Origin: JACPNO01 sp963825405
Lineage (GTDB): Bacteria; Acidobacteriota; Terriglobia; Bryobacterales; Bryobacteraceae
Reading direction: 5' to 3'
Length of the DNA stretch: 64,000 nucleotides
Assembly (NCBI GenBank): GCA_963825405.1
Contig: CAWGTB010000015.1
Location: 173,560-237,559 of the forward strand
A model generated the notes under the pieces. It ran no database searches and had not been told where the DNA came from. It saw only the letters and a list, made by a program, of their open reading frames with translations. This document shows positions 56,144-64,000 of this stretch, one piece after another (the first letter of the stretch is position 1; each line of letters starts with the position of its first letter). A program made the translations under genes and the position numbers.

Positions 56144-57335
56144 CTACCGCTTGTTCTTGATCGGCAGCTTGATCTCGTCGGCCGGGATCTCGCGCACCAG
56201 CTCGAGCAGGTCGCACGTTGTCCGGCGGGTTCTTCTTCATGCGCCAGTGGTACATCGCCTGCATCGCCTGATGGTCTTCCTTGCGGAAGGTCATCTTGCC
56301 CTTGGGCGTCTCGAAGCTCATGCCCTCCATGGCGGCGATCAGCTTCTCGGTGTCGGTGCTCTTGGCCTTCTTCACCGCCTCGACGATGGCCAGGGCGGCG
56401 GCCATGCCGCCCGCCACGAAGAAGTCCGGCGGCGCGCCGTTGTTCTTCTTCTTGTATTCGGTCACCAGCCAGTCGTTCACCGGATTCTTGGGGAAGCCCC
56501 AGTAGTAGTAGATGCCGCCTTCGAGGCCGGGGAACTGCTTCCAGCCGGCCATCACCGGCAGGATGTTGCCGCCCGGCGCGATCTCGATGCCGTAGCGCTC
56601 CGGCTTGAGGTCCATCAGCTTGGGCAGCGGATGGGCGCCCGCCCACACCACGACCACGATCTTGCGGCCGGGCTTGTCCTTCAGCGCGTCGAAGATGCGC
56701 TGGGCCGGCGCGGTGAAGTCGGTGGTGGCCTGCGGCGCGTATTCCTCGTGCACGATCTTGGCCTTGGAGCCGACGGCGGCCAGCGCCTCCTTGAGCGAGG
56801 CCACGCCGTCCTTGCCGAAGGCATAGTCCTGGGCGAGCGTGGCGATGCTGATGTTCTCGTCCTTCAGGGTGGCGGCGGCGGCCAGCGCGTCCTGCGACGA
56901 GTTGCGCGCGGTGCGGAAGATGTAGCGGTTCCACTTTTCGCCGGTGATCTGGTCGGCCACGGCCGGCTCGACGATCAGCATCTTCTTGTATTCCTCGGCG
57001 ACCGGCAGCATGGCGAGCGCCGCGGCCGACGAGGAGGTGCCGACGGCGATGTCGACCTTGTCGTCGCCGTAGGCCTGCTCGAGGGCGGCCTTGGCGAGGT
57101 CGGGCTTCAGCTGGTCGTCCTTCAGGATGACCTGGATCTTGCGGCCGTCGACTTCCATCGTGCCCTGGGTGGCGTATTCGAGGCCGAGCATGAAGCCGGC
57201 CTCGGTCTGGCGGGCATAGGCCTCGAGCGGACCGGTCTTGCCGTAGATCAGCGCGATCTTGAGCGGCGGCTGCTGGGCGGCGGCCGGCATGGCCAGCGCC
57301 AGGCCGGCCAGGACAACGAATGAACGACGGAACAT
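56144..57335 (-). CDS. livK: ABC transporter substrate-binding protein (LivK-like; C-terminal frameshift)
   Basis: About 396 residues from ATG 57335. Signal peptide MFRRSFVVLAGLALAMPAAA, then periplasmic-binding-fold type I: LKIALIYGKTGPLEAYARQT, KVDIAVGTSSSAAALAMLPV, KDENISIATLAQDYAFGKDG and GGIYYYWGFPKNPVND. Near 56218 the frame changes; the corrected C terminus runs DLLELVREIPADEIKLPIKN and ends KR at TAG 56144-56146. Distinct from classical leucine binders: such proteins next to liv genes often bind amides or aromatic acids. A hairpin overlaps its ribosome site. Confidence 0.83.
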
Positions 57336-57340
57336 GAAAA

Positions 57341-57360
57341 GCGTCCTCCTCTGAGGACGC
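57341..57360 (-). promoter_or_regulatory. Hairpin covering the livK ribosome site
   Basis: In the leftward transcript GCGTCCTC-AGAG-GAGGACGC forms a perfect 8-base stem followed by TTTT, then C and the livK ATG (57335). The Shine-Dalgarno GAGGAGG lies in the loop and 3' arm. It could act as a weak terminator after the serine hydrolase gene or limit livK translation. Confidence 0.5.
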
Positions 57361-57364
57361 TCTT

Positions 57365-58627
57365 CTAGTCGATGAGCGCGGCCTGCACCATGGTCCGGAA
57401 CTGGCTGCGCAGGAAGCGCGTGTCGCCCTCGCTCGCCTGCACCATGTAGATGGCCACGAGCTGTTCCTTGGGATCGATCCAGAAGGTCGTGCCGGCGGCG
57501 CCCGACCAGCCATATTCGCCGACCGAACCCTCGATCGCCGAATCGCCCAGCCGCGTGTGGACCTCGAAGCCCAGGCCGAAGCCGAAGCCGTCGGGGCGGC
57601 CCGGCCGGTTGCCGACATGATCGGCGGACATGAACTCCAGCGTCTTCCTGCCGATGATGCGCTTGCCCTGGAAGGCGCCGCCATTGGCCAGCGCCATGGT
57701 GAAGCGCAGGTAATCCTCGGTGGTGCTCAGCATGCCGCCGCCGCCCGATTCATACTTGGCGCCGTCATCGACCTTGAAGCGCGGCGTCATCGGCGGGCCG
57801 TTGGGCTTCTGGCCGGGCTGGGCCGCGCGCGCCAGCTTGGCGGCGGGCAGCTGGAAGCTGGTATCGACCATGCCGAGCGGCTGCAGCACGCGTTCGGAGA
57901 GCGCCTCGCTCAGCTTCTTGCCGGTCAACACCTCGATCAGGCGGCCCTGCACGTCGACCGCGACGCTGTATTCCCAGCGCGCGCCGGGCTGGAAGAGCAG
58001 CGGCACGGTCGAAAGACGGCGCACCATCTCCTCGTTGGTGGCGGTGCGGTCGCCGATCTTGGCGTCGATGTAGGCCTGGTGGACCAGCGACGTGCCGCGA
58101 TTGCCGTAGGTCAGGCCGGAGGTGTGGCGCAGCAGATCCTGCACCGTCATCGCCCGATCGGGGTCGCTGAGATGGAGGACCGGCTTGCCGTCGGCGCCGG
58201 CGACTTCGGTGCCGACCTTCATCTTGCCGATCTCGGGCAGGTACTTCGCCACGGGATCGCTCACCTGCAGCTTGCCTTCCTCGACGAGCTGCATCAGGGC
58301 GATGCTGACGATCGGCTTGGTCATGGAATAGATGCGGAAGATCGAATCGAACTTCATCGGATCGTCCGAGTTGGGCGCGCGCTTGCCCTGCACCGAGACC
58401 CAGGCGACCTTGCCGCGCCGCGCCACCAGCATGACGGCGCCGGGCATCAGCCCGTCGTCGATGTTCTGCTTGGTGGCGGCCTCGAGACGCTTCAGTTGCG
58501 CCGACGACAGGCCGACATCCTCCGGCTTGCCGGCCTGCGGCGCCGGCGTTTCCGCATGCAGCGCGCCGGGCATGGCCGCGGCCAGCGACAGCAGGACGAT
58601 TGCAGATCTGCGGTTGAGATTGTTCAT
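57365..58627 (-). CDS. Beta-lactamase-family serine hydrolase, paralogue 2
   Basis: 420 residues, exported. ATG 58627 gives MNNLNRRSAIVLLSLAAAMP, a Tat/Sec-like signal ending ALHAE. Class C/EstB fold: nucleophile Ser and Lys in FRIYSMTKPIVSIAL (SxxK), the Tyr of the YxN-like motif in ARWEYSVAVDVQGRLIEVL, and near the C terminus SVGEYGWSGAAGTTFWIDPK in place of KTG. Likely esterase, transesterase or D-aminopeptidase rather than an antibiotic-resistance enzyme. Very similar to the next gene, which lies 13 bases upstream. It ends 29 bases before livK, in the same direction. Confidence 0.83.
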   Translation of the reverse strand: MNNLNRRSAIVLLSLAAAMPGALHAETPAPQAGKPEDVGLSSAQLKRLEAATKQNIDDGLMPGAVMLVARRGKVAWVSVQGKRAPNSDDPMKFDSIFRIYSMTKPIVSIALMQLVEEGKLQVSDPVAKYLPEIGKMKVGTEVAGADGKPVLHLSDPDRAMTVQDLLRHTSGLTYGNRGTSLVHQAYIDAKIGDRTATNEEMVRRLSTVPLLFQPGARWEYSVAVDVQGRLIEVLTGKKLSEALSERVLQPLGMVDTSFQLPAAKLARAAQPGQKPNGPPMTPRFKVDDGAKYESGGGGMLSTTEDYLRFTMALANGGAFQGKRIIGRKTLEFMSADHVGNRPGRPDGFGFGLGFEVHTRLGDSAIEGSVGEYGWSGAAGTTFWIDPKEQLVAIYMVQASEGDTRFLRSQFRTMVQAALID

Positions 58628-58640
58628 GGCCGTTTCCCCC

Positions 58641-59885
58641 TCAATCGATGATGGCCGACTGCACCATCGTCCTGAACTGGTTGCGCAGCGCAATGCGATC
58701 GGGATCGCTCACCTGCACCATGTAGATGGCGATGAGCTGCTCCTTGGGATCGATCCAGAACAGCGTGCCGGCGTTGCCGGCCCAGCCATATTCGCCGACC
58801 GAGCCGGGCAGCGCCGCCTCGCCGGTGGTGGTGCGTACCTCGAAGCCCAGGCCAAAGCCCAGGCCGGGCGGACGGCCGGGCCGGTTGCCGACCTGATCGG
58901 TGGTCATGAAGGCCAGCGTCTGCTTGCCGAGCAGGCGCTTGCCGGAAAGCTCGCCGTTGTTGGCGAGCATGGTGGTGAAGCGGAGATAGTCCTCCATGGT
59001 CGAGACCATGCCGCCGCCGCCCGATTCGTACTTGGCGCCGTCGTTGACGGCGAAGCGCGGCGTCATCGGCTCGCCATTGGGCCGCGGCCCGGGCTGCGCG
59101 GCGCGGGCGACCTTGTCGGCCGGCACCTGGAAGCCCGAATCGACCATGCCGAGCGGTTTCAGGACGCGCGCGCTCAGGGCCTCGCCCAGCGTCTTGCCGT
59201 CGATCACCTCGATCAGCCGGCCCTGCACGTCGACCGAGACGCCGTACTCCCAGCGCGCGCCGGGCTGGAACTTCAGCGGCAGCGCCGCGAGCTTGGAGAC
59301 GAACTCGGCATTGGTGTTGGCGCGATCACCGATCTTGGCGTCGATATAGGCCTGGTTGACGAGGTTCGTGCCGCGCGAGCCGTAGACCAGGCCCGACGTG
59401 TGGCGCAGCAGGTCCTGCACCGTCATCGGCCGGTCTGGATCGCTCAGCTGCAGCACCGGCTTGCCGTCGACGGTCTTCTCGACGCCGACCTTCATCTTGC
59501 CGATCTCGGGCAGGTACTTCGCCACCGGGTCGCTGACCTGCAGCTTGCCTTCCTCGACCATCTGCATGACCGCCACGCTCACGATCGGCTTGGTCATGGA
59601 ATAGATGCGGAAGATCGAATCGAACTTCATCGCGTCGCCCGCCGCGACATCGCGTTTGCCGAGCACCGACATCCAGGCGACCTTGCCGCGGCGCGCCACC
59701 AGCATCACCGCGCCGGGCACGAGGCCCTCGTCGATATGCTTCTGGGTGACTTCTTCGAGGCGCTTGAGCTGCGTCGAGGAGAGACCGACCTCCTCCGGTT
59801 TCGACGCCATCGGCAGGATGCCGTTCTCGGCGTGGGCCGCCGTCGCAATTGCCGCGAGGCCAAGGGCAAGGATGATTTTTTTCAT
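58641..59885 (-). CDS. Beta-lactamase-family serine hydrolase, paralogue 1
   Basis: 414 residues, exported; GGGAGG precedes ATG 59885. MKKIILALGLAAIATAAHAE is the signal peptide. It shares long identical stretches with the following gene: MKFDSIFRIYSMTKPIVS (SxxK), LQVSDPVAKYLPEIGKMKVG, GARWEYGVSVDVQGRLIEV and GSVGEYGWAGNAGTLFWIDP. Family VIII-esterase/class C beta-lactamase-like. Substrate unknown; placed directly upstream of the liv transporter genes, so it may release an amine or amide that LivK binds (inference). It follows the LysR stop by 30 bases. Confidence 0.83.
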   Translation of the reverse strand: MKKIILALGLAAIATAAHAENGILPMASKPEEVGLSSTQLKRLEEVTQKHIDEGLVPGAVMLVARRGKVAWMSVLGKRDVAAGDAMKFDSIFRIYSMTKPIVSVAVMQMVEEGKLQVSDPVAKYLPEIGKMKVGVEKTVDGKPVLQLSDPDRPMTVQDLLRHTSGLVYGSRGTNLVNQAYIDAKIGDRANTNAEFVSKLAALPLKFQPGARWEYGVSVDVQGRLIEVIDGKTLGEALSARVLKPLGMVDSGFQVPADKVARAAQPGPRPNGEPMTPRFAVNDGAKYESGGGGMVSTMEDYLRFTTMLANNGELSGKRLLGKQTLAFMTTDQVGNRPGRPPGLGFGLGFEVRTTTGEAALPGSVGEYGWAGNAGTLFWIDPKEQLIAIYMVQVSDPDRIALRNQFRTMVQSAIID

Positions 59886-59915
59886 GGCGCTTCCTCCCGG
59901 GAAGATTGCGCCACT

Positions 59916-60803
59916 CTATAGCGAGGAGCGGCCTTCCAACAACGCCCGCTCGCGCTGGAAGAGCTCGATCACGGCGTCCATGACGGCGCGCACGCGCGGC
60001 AGGGCGCGGAGGTCGCGGTGGACCAGCAGCCACTGGTCGGCGAACACTTCGGGCACGACGCCGCCCAGGCGTTTCAGCGCCGGATCGGGATCGCCCAGGT
60101 AACAGGGCAGCACGGCGAGACCGGCGCCGGCGCGCGCCGCTTCGTGCAGCACCAGCCAGTTGTTGCATCGCACAGCGGGCCGCGCACCACCCAGCCGTTC
60201 AAGCAGCCAGTGCTGGCCCGGCATATAGCTGTGGTCGTCGTCGAAACCGATCCACGGCAGGTCGTCGATCGAGCCTTTGCGCCCCAGCGGAAAGTCGCGC
60301 GCGGCATAGACGGCGTAGGCGACGCGGCCGAGCTTGCGCACCACGATGCCGGCCAAATCGGGCACCTGCTCGCGGATCAGCAGATCGGCCTCGCGGCGCG
60401 ACAGGTTGGCCAGCGTGTGGCTGGCGATCACCTCGAACTCGATGTGGCGCAGCCGCTCGCGCAGCCAGGCGAGATGGCGCGCGATCAGGGCCGCCATCGC
60501 TTCGCCCGCCGACAGGCGCACGACGCCGCTCACCGTGTCGCTGAGGCCGGCACTGCGCCGATGGATCGACAGTGCGGCTTTTTCCATCGCCTCGGTGTCG
60601 GCCAGAAGCTCCTCGCCGGCCGAGGTCGGCACGAAGCGGTCGGGCAGGCGCTCGAACAGGCGGGCGCCGATCTGCTGCTCCAGCGCCTGCACGCGGCGCG
60701 ACACGGTGGGATGGGAGACGCCCAGCGCCTTGGCCGCCGTCGTCAGCGTGCCTTCGCGCGCCAGGGTCAGGAAAACACGGAGATCGTCCCAGTTGGCGTC
60801 CAT
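59916..60803 (-). CDS. LysR-type transcriptional regulator
   Basis: 295 residues, full length, from ATG 60803. Winged helix-turn-helix: WDDLRVFLTLAREGTLTTAA, KALGVSHPTVSRRVQALEQQ, GARLFERLPDRFVPTSAGEE. Effector domain: VSGVVRLSAGEAMAALIARH, READLLIREQVPDLAGIVVR, ARAGAGLAVLPCYLGDPDPA. This is the group often annotated as CrgA/DsdC-like single-component regulators. It is codirectional with the two serine hydrolases and liv genes downstream and divergent from the ABC exporter gene, with a LysR box between. Confidence 0.88.
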   Translation of the reverse strand: MDANWDDLRVFLTLAREGTLTTAAKALGVSHPTVSRRVQALEQQIGARLFERLPDRFVPTSAGEELLADTEAMEKAALSIHRRSAGLSDTVSGVVRLSAGEAMAALIARHLAWLRERLRHIEFEVIASHTLANLSRREADLLIREQVPDLAGIVVRKLGRVAYAVYAARDFPLGRKGSIDDLPWIGFDDDHSYMPGQHWLLERLGGARPAVRCNNWLVLHEAARAGAGLAVLPCYLGDPDPALKRLGGVVPEVFADQWLLVHRDLRALPRVRAVMDAVIELFQRERALLEGRSSL

Positions 60804-60825
60804 GTTCAGAAATGTACAGCGATTT

Positions 60826-60840
60826 TTCCGAATTGTGGAA
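60826..60840. promoter_or_regulatory. Candidate LysR box
   Basis: TTCC-GAATTGT-GGAA is a perfect 4-7-4 dyad including T-N11-A, as expected of a LysR-family site. It lies in the 72-base space between the LysR gene (start 60803) and the divergent ABC exporter (start 60876). Confidence 0.5.
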
Positions 60841-60875
60841 TGACGAATATTGACGTTCGGCCTAGCATCACCGCC

Positions 60876-64000
<3,125 letters not shown>

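Noticed and set aside
55773..57323. 516-residue rightward frame opposite livK and livG
   Set aside because: Antisense shadow typical of high-GC coding DNA; Arg/His/Gly-rich with no domain.
58332..59921. 529-residue rightward frame opposite the serine hydrolases
   Set aside because: Antisense shadow of two clear genes on the minus strand; no ribosome site or domain.

Overview
The window reads as two unrelated genomes joined head to tail. Positions 1 to about 35,500 look like an Acidobacteriota chromosome of the Bryobacter/Solibacter kind. They carry two DUF1549/DUF1553 plus DUF1501 gene sets, an acidobacterial duplicated orphan permease (ADOP), a VWFA-related acidobacterial protein, a DUF2934 protein, a secreted beta-propeller and a PQQ quinoprotein with haem-binding domains. 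From about 35,540 to the end the sequence has a visibly higher G+C third codon position and alphaproteobacterial gene content: GlpD, an LTxxQ periplasmic protein, NadX-type aspartate dehydrogenase, tRNA-Pro(CGG), Bug/TctC, TauD/TfdA dioxygenases, LivKGFHM, LysR regulators and two DacB/beta-lactamase-like serine hydrolases. The first alphaproteobacterial gene, glpD, lacks its N-terminal third exactly at the join. The simplest reading is a metagenomic assembly chimera rather than a real transfer.

Left half. A frameshifted carboxypeptidase-regulatory-domain protein runs off the left edge. Then come a YVTN-type propeller, a TPR protein, and a VOC / ArsR / SRPBCC set with overlapping or abutting genes. 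A leftward operon follows (PPC-domain protein, DUF1549/1553 protein, DUF1501 protein). Next are copC-copD, a badly frameshifted CocE/NonD hydrolase, a second and intact DUF1549/1553 plus DUF1501 pair, and a DinB protein. Leftward genes follow: DoxX-like protein, esterase and ADOP permease. Then come a tandem triplet of small secreted paralogues and a 640-residue secreted Pro/Thr-rich protein, a PQQ quinoprotein with a putative beta-barrel partner, a VWA protein, a DUF2934 protein, a secreted protein with a histidine-brace-like N terminus and a flavin-dependent oxidoreductase.

Right half. After glpD come an LTxxQ protein, NadX and tRNA-Pro. A ~0.7 kb gene-poor stretch holds a perfect CRP-type dyad. 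The most unusual protein of the window follows (39150-41495): four membrane helices joined to what looks like a subtilisin fold without its catalytic residues. Next are small hypothetical genes, a Bug protein, a TauD dioxygenase convergent with a TSUP sulfite-exporter-like gene, and a leftward catabolic run (dioxygenase, Fe-alcohol dehydrogenase, SDR, HCCA isomerase). After these come two tandem ATC-hydrolase paralogues divergent from a short LysR gene, another dioxygenase, and one long leftward run (LysR, two serine hydrolases, LivK-G-F-H-M). A single-chain, two-module ABC exporter runs off the right edge.

Quality note. Single-base indels interrupt many otherwise good genes (for example 2511, ~5573, ~21039, ~52153, ~61474, ~62783, ~63884), clustered at 1-16 kb and 52-64 kb with clean stretches between. 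Most are best read as sequencing or assembly errors, so interrupted genes are listed as whole CDS spans with the breaks noted.
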